From Chamaecrista fasciculata (taxonomy: Eukaryota; Streptophyta; Magnoliopsida; Fabales; Fabaceae): DNA of 64,000 bases. This document shows positions 10,751-22,278 of the stretch, in pieces; positions within the stretch are counted from its first letter, which is position 1, and each line of letters opens with the position of its first letter. Below the pieces are notes generated by a model. The model was not told the origin of the DNA. It saw only the letters and a list, made by a program, of their open reading frames with translations, and did no database searches. A program made the translations under genes and the position numbers. The stretch covers positions 114,284-178,283 of the forward strand of contig QANZ01018178.1 of assembly GCA_003254925.1 (NCBI GenBank), in the 5' to 3' direction.

Positions 10751-12045
10751 AATCTTCTATGTATAATCTCCTATGTGAATGTATTAGGTTAATTAAAAGA
10801 GATTATTCTAATTTTAAGTCTATCAATCTCCTATGTAATGGTCCAATTTTAATGATTTAATTATACCAATGAATCCAACTTTAAATATTAAAAGATTGAT
10901 AGATAATTTATATTTTGTATAAAATATATAATTAATTATTAACATAATTTTAATATGAAATAGCAAACAATTATTAACAACATATTATTAGTTAACAATA
11001 ATATGTAAATATGATAATTAATCTTTTAATATTTCATTATTATGTTTTATAGAAAAATATATTTTATGATTAATAATAAATTAAAATATTTTTAAATAAA
11101 TAAATAAATAATTGTTTAAATAAAAATACTAATAGGCAGCAGTTTTTCCCGTTGCAAGTAATAAAATTTAAAAAAAATAAAACAGCAACACATTAAAAGT
11201 GTTGCAACAGAAAAAAATAAAAAAGAAACTGCATTGCAACACGCTGACCGAAGTGCCACGTGGCACTTACTCATTGATCCATGTGTATTGGGATACTAGT
11301 ACCATATTAGAGTGTCCCATACTTTATTTTTATTTTTTTATATTAATTTTATTAATAAACAAAGTATTCATACGTTTATAAGAAAAATCATATGAATTTA
11401 TATTTTATTTTTTATTTAAATAAATATTTCTGTACCTGTACTCTATAATTTTTAAAATAACCTTTACCTTGTATTTGTATTTATACTCGTATAAGTATTC
11501 GTACCCGTTCAATTATAACCTATATTTTAACTTATTTCCAAACTACAGTCAAATCTAAATATTAATTCACAATTTCCGATTACAGAACCCTAAACCATAC
11601 ATCTTGAATCCAATCACTAAATTTAAAATATTAAACACTGAATATCAAACCCCAAATGTTAAAACTTAAACAAAACATTTTAATTTTTGAATCTCAATTT
11701 CATTGGATATTGATTGACTTTTTCACAATCATAACCGTGAATAGGAAAATAATGCTATTGTGCATGACAATTTTAATTGGAAACGCATCATGCTTGTTAA
11801 TAAGAAAAATAATTTTTCCTCACCAAAAAAAAAAAGAAAAATAATTTTTGACCTTTTTCTTTTCCAATAACTTCTACTCTTCGAAAATATTAGGATTTAG
11901 GATTACAAATTTTATTCTGCTCTTCATTCAATTCTTATTGGCGAGAAAATATTATAATTGTGTTTCAAATAAGAAACGTACTTGTTAATTTACTTTTGTC
12001 ACGCATTCCGGCAAAACAATATCCTATCAATTTTAATAAATTTTA
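10751..12045. other. AT-rich spacer with duplicated 3'-flank block and a CACTA-like remnant
   Basis: The segment at 11130-11250 has 'gcaacac'/'gtgttgc' inverted phrases like CACTA subterminal repeats. The segment at 11530-11850 ('cgattacagaaccctaaacc', 'gcatgacaattttaattgg') is repeated near 19490, 21440-21700 and 22620-22880, marking the duplication unit of the small-gene cluster. No gene was found. Confidence 0.5.
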
Positions 12046-12295
12046 GGTTAAAGGGTAAATTTGGTCTCATAGTCTCATATCATTTGGTCAAGTTGAAAAT
12101 TTGGTCTCATATCTTTACAAAAGGTTCTATCATTAATCCCACCTAATTCAAAGATATATGATTAAATCTGTAATAAAAAAGATATGAGATCAAATTGGGA
12201 CTTGACCTAAATATATAGAACGGATATGTAAAAAAATTTATGAGACTAAATTAGAAATTCAGAAAAAAATATGAGACCAAATTTATATTTTGACC
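12046..12295. mobile_element. Mutator-type MITE, ggtctcata family
   Basis: The ends are GGTTAAAGGGTAAATTTGGT and the complement of GGTCAAAATATAAATTTGGT. The flanks TAAATTTTA and TAAACTTTA match at 8 of 9 positions, a slightly decayed TSD. It is the shortest member here of the family also seen at 45.4, 49.1 and 53.0 kb. Confidence 0.7.
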
Positions 12296-12717
12296 TAAAC
12301 TTTATTTTTGTTAACCCTTACTGATTTAGAATAATCAGAAATTAAGAACTTGAGATGTTCCCAAGTAATACTGTCAACCTATCGATGTTTTTATTATCGC
12401 AAAAAACACATTAATTCGAATAATTCCTAATGATACACTTGAATCTCCCGTCATCAATATGAACATTAAACATATTTCATAAGTTATAATAAAGGAAAAG
12501 GGATCAAATATAAATCAATATAAAAGGGATTAAATATAGAAAACGTAAAATTGAACACGAATCATAACTATGAATGCAAAACTTTGACATCAACATAAAT
12601 AAAGAACAATATATAAATCCTTATTAGTCTTATACGTCAAGTATCAATGACTAATAATTAAGTTAAATGAAGAAAACATGGAACGATTAATCATTGATTA
12701 ATCTTACATATGAAGTT

Positions 12718-12863
12718 TTAGATATTCGATATGTGGCCGAAGGGTTCAAAAGTTAGATATGAAGTTTCAGAAACTGGAGTAATTGTTAGGCCTCGAACAA
12801 AATTGACAGCTTTGTCTTTCAATTTGATGAATGAGTTTACCATGTGCTGCAATCTTTCGCCAT
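12718..12863 (-). pseudogene. Decayed member of the small basic-protein family (copy A)
   Basis: On the minus strand it starts MAKDCSTW and then stops. The next recognisable piece is IKLKDKAVNFVRGL followed by TPVSETSYLTFEPF. Compared with the open copies at 19876-20253, 23902-24327 and 32060-32419, the region coding for the central YNPMKRKR block has been deleted and the frame broken. The leader ('ctaattttgtgagccctaat'), TATA region and 3' flank are still alignable to the other copies, which shows it came from duplication of the whole gene and not a retrocopy. Confidence 0.7.
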
Positions 12864-12936
12864 TCTTCTCTTTGCTAATTAGGGCTCACAAAATTAGAAC
12901 TCACTATATTCTTCTTATGTGCGTATAAAAGAGTAA

Positions 12937-12948
12937 GAATATATAGAG
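12937..12948 (-). promoter_or_regulatory. TATA box of small-gene copy A
   Basis: GAATATATAGAG on the plus strand (CTCTATATATTC on the sense strand) lies about 75 bp upstream of the ATG at 12863, the same place as in the three other copies. Confidence 0.55.
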
Positions 12949-13505
12949 TTCACAAAACCCTTATATATATAGATAAAAGATTACTTGATGTTTAAATAGG
13001 ATTAGATTTGCCTACCAAAAAAAAATAGGAGTAGATTTTACCATGAATATTTAAAATTTGAAATTTAAAAAATTATATTATTTATGAAACAATCTCGATT
13101 CAAATGTATTTTGAATGATTTTTATTGAAATATCCATAATAGATGAGTTGGTTTTGGATATCTTATACTATTTATCTTCTAATTAACTCAATAAATATTT
13201 CCTAAATTATTTTGTTACTATTTTTTTAAATTTATCTCAAAATTTTATAATCATTTGAAAATATATCACTAAATAAGTATCGTATAACCGTACAAGTGAA
13301 GAATTTTGGAATTTCGACTTTTTAAGATTGTGTTTGCGTATAAATTTTGAGGTTAAGGATGATTTTATTTTTTAAAATAACCTAATCCCGAAAATTTATA
13401 CAATAAAGTATAATAGATATTATTGATAGATTATATACATCTGAAATTTATATTTTGAAAAATAATAATAAAATCATCTTATATATAATAATATAAGATA
13501 AAATA

Positions 13506-14248
13506 GAGAAAACTTATTTTTTGGTCCCTCAATTGTTATTGAGTCAACGATTTGGTCCCTGAATTGTGGGAAACTACAACTCGGCCCCTCAATTGTACAC
13601 TTCCGTCTACATTTTGGTCCCTCAGGTGTGATCCGTCAATCATGGAGGTGTTAAGTGATGATGTATCACTGTTAAGTGCTTAGGTGACCGTTAAATGCTG
13701 AGTTGGCATCTAAATAATATATCCAACTCATTTTTTATTTTACACCTCATCAAAATCAATTAAAATGGGACCAAATATAAAATTGCCTCAAGAGTGACAC
13801 CAAAACTAAATGAGCAGAGATTAAAACAAATCCTCAACATTCAAAACATAAAATTCCCAAATCGAAAAACGTGGTTCCATAAGACTTTGTCATCCTCGCT
13901 CCCCTCGATCAAGGTCCAACTCCCTTCTCTGGCGGTGACAATGCTTCTCAACAAAACCAAAGCTCAGTCGGCGGCGCAGGGGACATCGTGGGCCGGCGAC
14001 CACTAGTGCGTCCTCCCGGTTCAAAAAATAAGCCGAAACCACCGATGATCATGACCTGCGAAAGCGCCAACACCCTCCGAGTGCAACGTGTTCGAGTCAG
14101 TCGAGGAGGAAAGGGACGAGAGCTTGATGTTGCAGAGAGAGAGAGACAAGGGGAAGAAGTAAAGTGAAGCTCCATGACTGACGGACCACACCTGAGGGAC
14201 CAAAATGTTGACTCAGTAACAATTGGGGACCAAAATGTAGGTTTTCCC
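13506..14248. mobile_element. Mutator-type element with GC-rich insert, Pack-MULE-like
   Basis: The TIRs begin GAGAAAACTTATTTTTTGGT and, on the other strand, GGGAAAACCTACATTTTGGT. They share 'ggtccctcaggtgt' and 'tgagtcaac' for more than 120 bp inward. The exact 9-bp TSD GATAAAATA lies at 13497-13505 and 14249-14257. Between the TIRs, about 13870-14170, is sequence far richer in G+C than the surroundings, with a 75-codon open frame on the minus strand (13948-14175). That composition suggests captured genic DNA, as in Pack-MULEs. I do not recognise the donor gene. Confidence 0.8.
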
Positions 14249-14257
14249 GATAAAATA

Positions 14258-15283
14258 ATATTACAATAAACAAAAATATTAAAAATATTATAAAATTAAC
14301 TTCCTGTCGGGAACTTATTTATTTTATCATTTAAAAATGATAAATGTGTATACACAAAACAGATTAACAATATATAATTTTATTAATCAAGAAATCCGAA
14401 AATGTTAAAATATATAAAATATATAGTATAAGAATATAAATGATTAAAATAACAAAATTCATGAAAAACTACCAAAGTAAAAAGTCATCCTTCTAATAAT
14501 GGACTCATCGAGTATAGAGATTTTTTTTTTTGCCTCAATCGAGTATAGAGATGATCACAATATATAAGGGTATAGAGATTAGCTACTTCGTGCAATCGTT
14601 TCAAAGCTATTTTTAGTTTTATTTAAGTTTTCAGAATTTTATATTTTTTTCGTGTTGGTCCCTAAAATAAAATGTGATAATTTATTTTGTTTGGGTGTCC
14701 GAAATGTGATTTTGTTTGAGTTTTGGTATATTAATAATTTGGATAATTGAGATGAATCTTTTATCTCCCATATATATATACTAGGGGCTTTGGGTACCCT
14801 AACGGGCACGCAAATATGTATGTAAAATAAATAAGAGACTAAATTGTTAACTTAGTAAAGAAAGAGAGACCAAATAGTAAATTTTCTCTTATTTTTAATT
14901 TCATAGACTATAGTTTAAAATATGGACGACCAGAGAGGGGTGGAGCCATATAATATTAGATATACCTTTATGATATTCAATATAGAGTTTTTTATTCCTT
15001 ATTACCTGTAGTTGTAACTTAATTATTTCATATCCATTATTTAATAAATATCATATTTATATCTTTAATGAATAAATTAAGATGAAAATCCTGAATATTG
15101 GATCAAAATTTCCATGTTTAAGTGGTGACCATGAGAAGTTGAACGCAATAGTGAGTTGGTAACAACAATTACCGCCGTTACCTTGTGAGTTGGTGACAAT
15201 GAGAAGAATAAAATAGTGAAATACAAATGGAATGAAGCACACAGTTAAGTAATCAGCCCCGTTAATTTTATTTCATAAAATTT
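14258..15283. other. AT-rich spacer before the assembly gap
   Basis: No gene-like frame or clear element ends. Fragments such as 'ggggtggagccatataatat' (about 14937) recur near 34660, marking another dispersed repeat. Confidence 0.35.
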
Positions 15284-15692
15284 NNNNNNNNNNNNNNNNN
15301 NNNNNNNNNNNNNNNNNNNNNNNNNNNNNNNNNNNNNNNNNNNNNNNNNNNNNNNNNNNNNNNNNNNNNNNNNNNNNNNNNNNNNNNNNNNNNNNNNNNN
15401 NNNNNNNNNNNNNNNNNNNNNNNNNNNNNNNNNNNNNNNNNNNNNNNNNNNNNNNNNNNNNNNNNNNNNNNNNNNNNNNNNNNNNNNNNNNNNNNNNNNN
15501 NNNNNNNNNNNNNNNNNNNNNNNNNNNNNNNNNNNNNNNNNNNNNNNNNNNNNNNNNNNNNNNNNNNNNNNNNNNNNNNNNNNNNNNNNNNNNNNNNNNN
15601 NNNNNNNNNNNNNNNNNNNNNNNNNNNNNNNNNNNNNNNNNNNNNNNNNNNNNNNNNNNNNNNNNNNNNNNNNNNNNNNNNNNNNNNNNNNN
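15284..15692. other. Assembly gap (409 N)
   Basis: An unbroken run of N. Any frame spanning it is meaningless. Confidence 1.
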
Positions 15693-15934
15693 AAATACAT
15701 ATCTATTATTATTTTTATCAATTGTATATTAAAAATATACATAAAATATATATTTAATCTTAATTAAATCAACTTTTTTTAACAATTAAGTCAAATTAAA
15801 TGTCTTCATTAATAAAAACATCATTAAATTGATCCAAAATTAATTGTTTTACCAATATATACAAGTTAAATTATATATAGAATGTTTTGGCCAAAAAAAA
15901 ATTATATATAGAATGAATAAAAAAAATAATATTT

Positions 15935-16017
15935 TTTTGGCCCGGCCAGACCCGGTGACCCGGGCCGGGTCTCGGGCCGACCAGAAACCCGGCCCCGCCC
16001 GGCCCGTGTACACCCCT
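15935..16017. repeat. GC-rich fragment of a hAT-type MITE
   Basis: About 80 bp of 'cccgg'/'gggcc' repeats end in GTGTACACCCCTA, whose complement TAGGGGTGTACAC matches the hAT-type termini seen elsewhere in the window. The opposite end is missing, so it is a truncated copy. Confidence 0.5.
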
Positions 16018-16094
16018 ACTCAAATTCCTCATGGAACTTTTCATTTATCTTCTTTGGCATCTCTAAAATGCTGGAAATTGTGAAAATTTCTTTA

Positions 16095-16430
16095 GGCAAA
16101 AACATTAATTTTGTCTCGACCAAACTTTATATTAATTTTTAATTTTGTCCTCAGTATTTCTTTTGGTCAATTTTGTACCTAATATTTCATATTTTGGTCA
16201 AATTTATTTTTTGACTAACTTTTTTAATAAATTAACAACATATTTTATCATGTTTTTCAATTTGAATTAGGATTTGAATTTTTCATTAATTTTTTAGCTA
16301 GAGTAAAAAGTAAAGAAAATTTTACAGATTAACTAGACAAAAGTTATATTATAAATAAAATTAAAAATTGATATGAAATTTTTAAAATCAGGACTAATGG
16401 TATATTTTCATTAAGTTTTATGCTACATGT
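16095..16430. repeat. Decayed relative of the 9547-9898 MITE
   Basis: It begins 'ggcaaaaacattaattttgt' and contains the same order of 'ggtcaattttgt' phrases as the 9.5-kb element. The right end is inverted but worn, and no TSD is preserved. Confidence 0.5.
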
Positions 16431-16737
16431 TCCTTTTTGGAGATTCTTTTCTAGCTAGTCTACAAATACTATATTTTATATCATCACTCTCATTTAATTT
16501 GCTATTTTTTTTTGTTAATTAAGATGTTAACTGTCAATTTTTATAAAACTAAGTAGAGAATTTAGAGTTCAAAGAATTTGATTTTTACGTATAATCCAAT
16601 TGTAAATTGTGTTTTTAATCTCCAATAAAATCATGAAAATTACTCTTTTCATTTTATTGCTTCTTATATTAGTAGTTAGAACGTTGAAGGAACTTGTAAT
16701 GCATATTATGTTAAATCTTAGAAATAGTTTTAATTAA

Positions 16738-16958
16738 AGGCAAAACTTACGTCAAGTTCCCTACATCCTTGCTATCAAGTTCTTCAATCAACATTTGACA
16801 CGTGGCAAAAATTTAATATATGACCAATCATGATAGAGAGAGAATATTAAACACCACTTTTTACATGACCAATAATTGAAGAAAGAGAATGTAATCAAGA
16901 CTTATGATTAGTAGAACTTGATGGCAAGGATGTAGGGAACTTGATATAAGTTTTATCC
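16738..16958. mobile_element. MITE with 43-bp TIRs and 9-bp TSD
   Basis: The TIRs contain CAAGTTCCCTACATCCTTGC on both strands. The TSD TTTAATTAA is exact at 16729-16737 and 16959-16967. The interior has 'gacacgtggcaaaa'. A truncated, unflanked relative lies near 20745-20870. Confidence 0.8.
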
Positions 16959-17191
16959 TTTAATTAATTATATGTGTATATTAAGCTACGTTTTAATTTA
17001 TTGGATGATATATCAATAACAACTATAATTGAAAATTGATTGTGTAACAAATGTATTTTGGATATATTAAATTTATAAAATATTAATTAGTAATAAAAAA
17101 ATTATATCTAATTTGAGATAAATGAAAAGAATTTTTTTTTTTTCACATTTGTGATTTCGTCACAAGATTAGGCGTCCCAAATAGTTTCAAG

Positions 17192-18229
17192 TAGGGCTGA
17201 GCAACGGATGGGTTTGGTTCAGTTTAGACAAGTTTTCCAACCGAACCGATCTAATTGGATGACTTAAAATATCATCCAATTCATCTAGTAATTTTTGGCT
17301 AACCGAACCAATCCAAACCGATTAAACTCGGTTTGGATCGGTTTGGTTCGTCAATTTTTGGTAGACCAAGATAACAAAGAGATGAGAGAGCAATTTATAC
17401 AATAGAAATAAAAAATTCATACAAGAACAACCCAAGCAACAACAAATTTACAAAAAGAAAATCAAAATCTTCATATCTTATTAAAAACAAGGTCAGATTT
17501 TTTTGCTTCTCCGTCGTCGTCGGTCGCTCACGTCTTTCGCTGCTGGAGTGCTGTGAACGCCGTTGTTCCTTTCCCTTCCGTCCGCATCTGCTGCCACCAC
17601 TGAGACGCGCCGCCGTCGCAGACTACGTCGCCGATCAAACTCCGGTGGTCCGCGGTTGTTCCCGTCTGTCAAGGACCCTCGTTCACTGGAAATCGAGTTG
17701 CCTCTTGTTCTTGCAGTCATCCACCACTGCCGCCACCACAAGTCACGTCGCCGCTGTCCATTGTTGCAGATGCCGTCGTCGGCCAGATCTGGTAGTCCGA
17801 ACTGAAGCGCAATGATGAAGAAAAAAGTGCAGCGGCGGTGATGAAGAAAAAAGTGCAGCAGATGATGAAGACCAGATTCAAGAAATGCAAAAAAGAGAGG
17901 ATGAAGTAAGAGGCAATGATGGGTTTGAGAGTGAGATTGAAAGGAGAATGAGGAGGCGCAAATGAGGGAGAATGGGAAAAGTAAGAGGCAGATTAGGGTT
18001 ACTTTTTTTATTATATTTTATATATATTATATGATATATTAAATTAGTAATGTAGTGGAATTGGACTTCGGTTGGTTCGGTTGGTTATTGATCTAAAAAA
18101 TGAACCGAACCGAACCAGTCGGTTCTCTTAATCTTTCATCCAATTAAACCGATTGTTTAATCGGTTTTTATCGGTTCGGCTTGGTTCGGTTCGGTTGAAA
18201 TCGGTTGGAATTGGATTTGCTCAACCCTA
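17192..18229. mobile_element. hAT-type non-autonomous element with GC-rich insert
   Basis: The ends are TAGGGCTGAGCAACGG and the complement of TAGGGTTGAGCAAATCC. The flanks GTTTCAAG and GATGCAAG match at 6 of 8. Both subterminal regions are packed with 'ggttcggttt'/'aaccgaacc' repeats, as expected for transposase-binding subterminal arrays. The middle (17500-17960) is unusually GC-rich ('cgtcgtcgg', 'cgccgccgtcgc') and open on both strands for about 80 codons, but no domain is recognisable. It may be captured DNA. Confidence 0.75.
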
Positions 18230-18239
18230 GATGCAAGTA

Positions 18240-18430
18240 AGATTCTGCCACAATATTTTAACGAACATGAAGCGTCAGATTTTATCATAAATTGTAGCGA
18301 ATATTTTGTCACAAATTTGTCACGAATTTTTTCTCACAAATTCCGTCACACGAAAATAAATTCCTGTCACAAATAATTTGTGATGGTCATGAGTTCGTAT
18401 AGGGGATTAAATTTAGTGACGAAACTTTTT
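18240..18430. repeat. CACTA-like subterminal repeat fragment
   Basis: Short phrases 'gtcacaaat', 'gtcacgaat' and 'gtcacacga' recur every 15-25 bp in both orientations, like CACTA subterminal arrays. No CACTA terminus or transposase was seen. Confidence 0.3.
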
Positions 18431-18511
18431 TCACGAATTCTTGATTTAGACATTTCACTATGAGTTCGTATAGGGGATTAAATTTCTTATAAATAAGATT
18501 TTTTTTATAGA

Positions 18512-19335
18512 CAAAAGTTTAGGTGAGTCCGGCCCCAGGGATCCACCAAGGTCAGGACAGACCTCCATGCTCTATGAGCGCTTACAGATAAGGGTGAGCA
18601 TCAATTCGGTTCGGCTCGATTTTTCTATTTTTTTGAACTGAACCAATGATATTGGATGGTCAAAATGGCCAACCAATTCATCCAGAAAATTCTAGACATC
18701 CAAAGCAAACCAAAGCAATTATGATTGGTTTGGTTTAATTTGGTTGGTCGATTTTTATGTATATTTTAAAAAAAAAATCAGATTCCCAGATTTAAAATTC
18801 CTTAAAATTCATAATTTCATAATAAAATTCATTATAAATTCATAATTTTATAGTACTTACAAAACACTAAAATAAAATAGAAACACTAACAACAACAGTA
18901 CTTCACAAATATCAACATTTAACCTGACATAAAACATAAAAACATGATAATTGAAACACTAAAATAAAATAAAAAAACAGCATAATTAATTAGAGGCTTA
19001 ATTAGAAGTTGAGTGAATGTGATTGATTGATAGGGTTGATTTTATTTATAGAAGTATTTTATTAATATAAGTATTTTATCTATAGAAGTATATAACTTCG
19101 ATTTTTTCGGATGGTCATCTATTTTAAAATAAACTGAACCAAACTTGATTGGTTCTCTCATTTTCCATCCAAATAGTCCAAATTTTAAATCGATTTTGAT
19201 CGGTTTTCTTCAATTTGGATTGGTTCGGATTGGTTGGAATTGGATAGGATTGGTTTTGCTCACTCCTATTTACAGAGGTACTTACAAATTGCCTACCAAC
19301 AAGACCTCACAATGGCAGAGGGATTCGAATATTTT
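18512..19335 (-). mobile_element. tRNA-derived SINE (minus orientation) split by a hAT MITE
   Basis: The two halves (18512-18588 and 19269-19335) join to match the plus-strand copy at 23601-23760. Read on the minus strand they give 'ttcgaatccctctgcc' (pol III B-box-like), 'cttgttggtaggc', 'gtaagcgctcatagagc' and 'actcacctaaactttt'. The element between them is an independent insertion. Confidence 0.65.
18589..19268. mobile_element. hAT-type MITE inserted in a SINE
   Basis: The ends are TAAGGGTGAGCA and the complement of TAGGAGTGAGCA. The flanks CTTACAGA (18581-18588) and TTTACAGA (19269-19276) match at 7 of 8. The unoccupied sequence 'gcgctcacagag' with 'tacctctgtaagc' is kept in the 23.6-kb SINE copy, which confirms the boundaries. 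The subterminal regions are rich in 'ggttcgg'/'ttggttcgg'. There is no transposase. Confidence 0.85.
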
Positions 19336-19875
19336 ATCCATCTAACTCAAACAATTTCAAATATTAAAATGAGTAAATTAAAAAAAATTAATCACAAAAA
19401 AATAGTATTTTAATCGTACTTTAACTTTCTTATTTCCAAATTCTTAACACTCAAACCTAAATACCAAATCCATTATCTCACAATCCCCGATTATAAAACC
19501 CTAAATCATAAAAAATATTGGATTATAAAACTTTAAATCATAAATCTTGAACGTAAACACTAAATTTAATTCAAATTGAAAAGACCCAATAAGTTTTTCA
19601 CTCTCTAATGATGGTGCATTCCTCTGATGTCGATGATGAGAAACAAAATATATTATCGACCCATATTTATAAGTGTATTTATAAATATAAAAAAATTAAA
19701 ATTGAACACAAATTGTAACGATTAATGCAAAACTTTGACATCAATATATAATAAAGAACTTCGGCCAAAAAGAAAATATATTATAAAGAACAATATATAA
19801 AAGTATCAAATAAACAAAAAAAAAACTCTTAAATCCGTATTCCTATGCATCAAGTATCAACTACTAATAATAAAA
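19336..19875. other. 3' flank of small-gene copy B, duplicated block
   Basis: The phrases 'ccccgattataaaaccctaa' and 'aattgaacacaaattgtaac' plus 'taataaagaac' correspond to blocks near 11560/12540, 21460/21830, 22650/23150 and 31840. This is the conserved downstream half of the cluster's duplication unit. No gene was found. Confidence 0.55.
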
Positions 19876-20253
19876 TCACATAAGAATTATTGCAGGATAA
19901 TATGGATTATTGATTGATACACAAGGATCATATGAAGAAGTATGAACAACTCGAGGCCAAGGTTGAGAAGCTGAATATGAAGTTTCAGAAACTGGAGTAA
20001 CGGTAGAGTTTTTGGTAACTTTCAAATGTGTCAAGCATCGAAAAAGATTGACAAATTTATCTTTCAAATTCATCCTTAGACATTGTGTTCTTCTCCTCTT
20101 AATGGGATTGCACTCTCTAAAAGCAACATTCTCTCGATTCCCTTCATGAATCAGCAACACTTTTTTTCCCTTTTCTTTGCTCTTGAATTTTCCAAAGAAA
20201 GCTTTGTTTTTTGGAGCATCTTTGTAATCAATGGTGTTGCAATTTTCTGCCAT
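19876..20253 (-). CDS. Small basic protein of the local tandem family (copy B, 125 aa)
   Basis: I do not recognise this family. The protein begins MAENCNTIDYKD, has a Lys-rich N-terminal third (KSKEKGKK), then a basic block NPIKRRRTQ that could serve as a nuclear localisation signal, then LKDKFVNLFRCLTHLKV, and a distinct C-terminal tail from VTPVSETSYS onward rich in Ser, Pro and Tyr. Compared with copies C and D it lacks the KKETTKLFIK segment and the YRQRYLR segment is reduced. No signal peptide, membrane span or catalytic motif is visible. The start is supported by the conserved MAxxCNT motif and leader. A TATA box lies about 75 bp upstream. It may be functional or a relic, as nothing outside the window can be checked. 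Confidence 0.6.
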   Translation of the reverse strand: MAENCNTIDYKDAPKNKAFFGKFKSKEKGKKVLLIHEGNRENVAFRECNPIKRRRTQCLRMNLKDKFVNLFRCLTHLKVTKNSTVTPVSETSYSASQPWPRVVHTSSYDPCVSINNPYYPAIILM

Positions 20254-20325
20254 TGAATCTCTCTGCTAATTAGAGTTCAAAGAATTAGAACTCACTATAT
20301 TCTCTTATGTGTGTAGAAAGAGGGA

Positions 20326-20337
20326 GAGATTATAGAG
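20326..20337 (-). promoter_or_regulatory. TATA-like box of small-gene copy B
   Basis: GAGATTATAGAG (sense CTCTATAATCTC) lies about 75 bp upstream of the ATG. It aligns with the better CTCTATATATTC box of copies A and D, so this copy carries a weakened version. Confidence 0.5.
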
Positions 20338-21430
20338 TGACATAAAGCCTTATCAAATATATATATATAGGACTTAAAAAGACTATTCAAATTTTGAATA
20401 GGATTAGACTTCAATTATTTGAAATTTAAAATATATTATTTAGGAACAAATGTAGTATTATAATGATTTTAATTGAATATCCATGATAAATTAGTTTTGG
20501 TTAAAAAAAATCTTTTATATATTTTATATACTTAATTATCTATCTTGTAACTCAAAAAACATTTCTTTAATCATTTTGTTTTTATTTTTCGAAAATATTT
20601 CTCTTGAATTTCTATAATTATTTGAAAAGATATAATTAAATAGGTATTGTGTATCTGTAGATATGAAAAAATTAGGAATTTTTAATTTTTAATATTGTCT
20701 TTGTTTTATGGATTTTGCCGTAAAGGAAGTAAATAAAACAAAGGAGATAAAATATTAAACACCACTTTTTGTATAACCAATAATTAAAAAGAGAGAATAT
20801 AATTAAAACTTGTGATTTGAGGAACTTGATAACAAAAATATAAACAATTTGATATAAGTTTTTTTTTCCCTCAAAGTTAATATATTAAGAGATGGATAAA
20901 AGAATACTCTATACATATCATACTTGAAATAGTAAATATTTATTTTTATATATAAAAATATAATATTTTAAAATTTTATTTTGTATAGAATTATGTTACT
21001 AAGGTGAATAAAATGATAGATATTATAAAATTTTAAGGGGTGCTATGACCTGACCAACCCCCTAACTTCATCTCGGGTAATACCCAAGTACAAATAAAAA
21101 AGAAAATGACTTAAATATATACTATGAGACATAAACAAAAAACAAAAACGACAAAAGTATAAATATGAAATTCGTCCCTAATCTTTTTTTTTTAATTTTT
21201 TTTAAATAAAAACAATTTATTTTTTGGTAAAATTGGGAAAAAAAACTATTTTTTTTTTTAAAGATTTTAGACTCCAATATTTTATCCATATTATGGAGTA
21301 TTCACCAGCCGGCTCAATCAAGTTCACATGGGTAGATAAAAGAAATATTTTGTAATCATATAAAAATATTATTTAAATCGTACTTAAATTTTTTTCTTCT
21401 TATTTTCAAACTCTAACAATGAAAGATTGA
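20338..21430. other. Upstream flank of copy B and AT-rich spacer
   Basis: The first about 300 bp align with the upstream flanks of copies A, C and D ('tttaaataggatt', 'tatccatgataaattag', 'aactcaaaaaacatttct'). The rest is AT-rich with a fragment of the 16.7-kb MITE near 20750-20870. No gene was found. Confidence 0.45.
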
Positions 21431-21436
21431 AATCTA

Positions 21437-22278
21437 ATTAACTTCCAATCCACAGTCTCCGATTATAAAACCCTAAACCATAAATTTCAAACCGAACGAC
21501 TAAATTTTTTAAAAAAAGATGTTAAACATATCATCTTAAATTTTGAATCTCAATATCATTGCATATTCATTGAATTTTTCACAATCATCATCGTGAACAT
21601 TAGGAAAACTAATGCTATTATGCATGACAATTTTATTGGAAAAGCATCATGCTTGTTAATTAAGAAAAATAACTGTGACCTTTTTCTTTTTCCCAAAATT
21701 TCTGGAAAATATTGAGAGTACAAATTTTTTTTTTCTTGGATTAAAGCAATATTTGATCCATGGTGAAACATATTTCAGAAGTTATATTAAAGGAAAAGGG
21801 ATTAAATACGAATAAATATAGAAAATCTAAAATTGAACACGAATGATAATTATGAAGGCAAAAATTTAACATCTAAAATCTATATTGTTAGTTTCATTAG
21901 TTATTAGTTATGTGATATAATTAGGCTCAGTTTAATTTTATAAACGAAACTTTGGTTTTATCCTTTGTTGAAGTTTTAATTTGATAGCCATTATTTGTGC
22001 ACACTTAAGTTTTGATTATGTACAAACTTCAGAAAAGTATGTGGTTCAAGTGGGAGATTGTTAGCAATTTTTTATTTGGTGGACTCACATATTTTATATT
22101 TTATTTGTACATAATGGGCTATTAAATATTTATAATTGGTCCAATTAATTAATTGATCTCATTGTTATTATTTATGGACTAATTATATTATTTTATGAGT
22201 TTGGGTTAAATAAATAAATAAAATGTGTAGAAACCATAAAGCCCAACCTTCTTGATGGGCCAAGGCTATTTGGGCTAG
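21437..22278. repeat. Direct repeat unit 1 (partner 22621-23599)
   Basis: This block is repeated nearly verbatim at 22621-23599. It contains the downstream half of the small-gene duplication unit and then a 3' copia fragment. Unit 2 has about 125 bp more than unit 1 after 'gagagtacaaatttt', consistent with a deletion between T-runs in unit 1. No open small gene lies inside. Confidence 0.75.

Noticed and set aside
15245..15742. 165-codon open frame on the minus strand
   Set aside because: It consists almost entirely of N-derived unknown residues across the assembly gap.
17493..17805. Arg-rich 80-codon frames on both strands
   Set aside because: GC-rich insert inside a hAT-type element; no conserved domain, start context or promoter.
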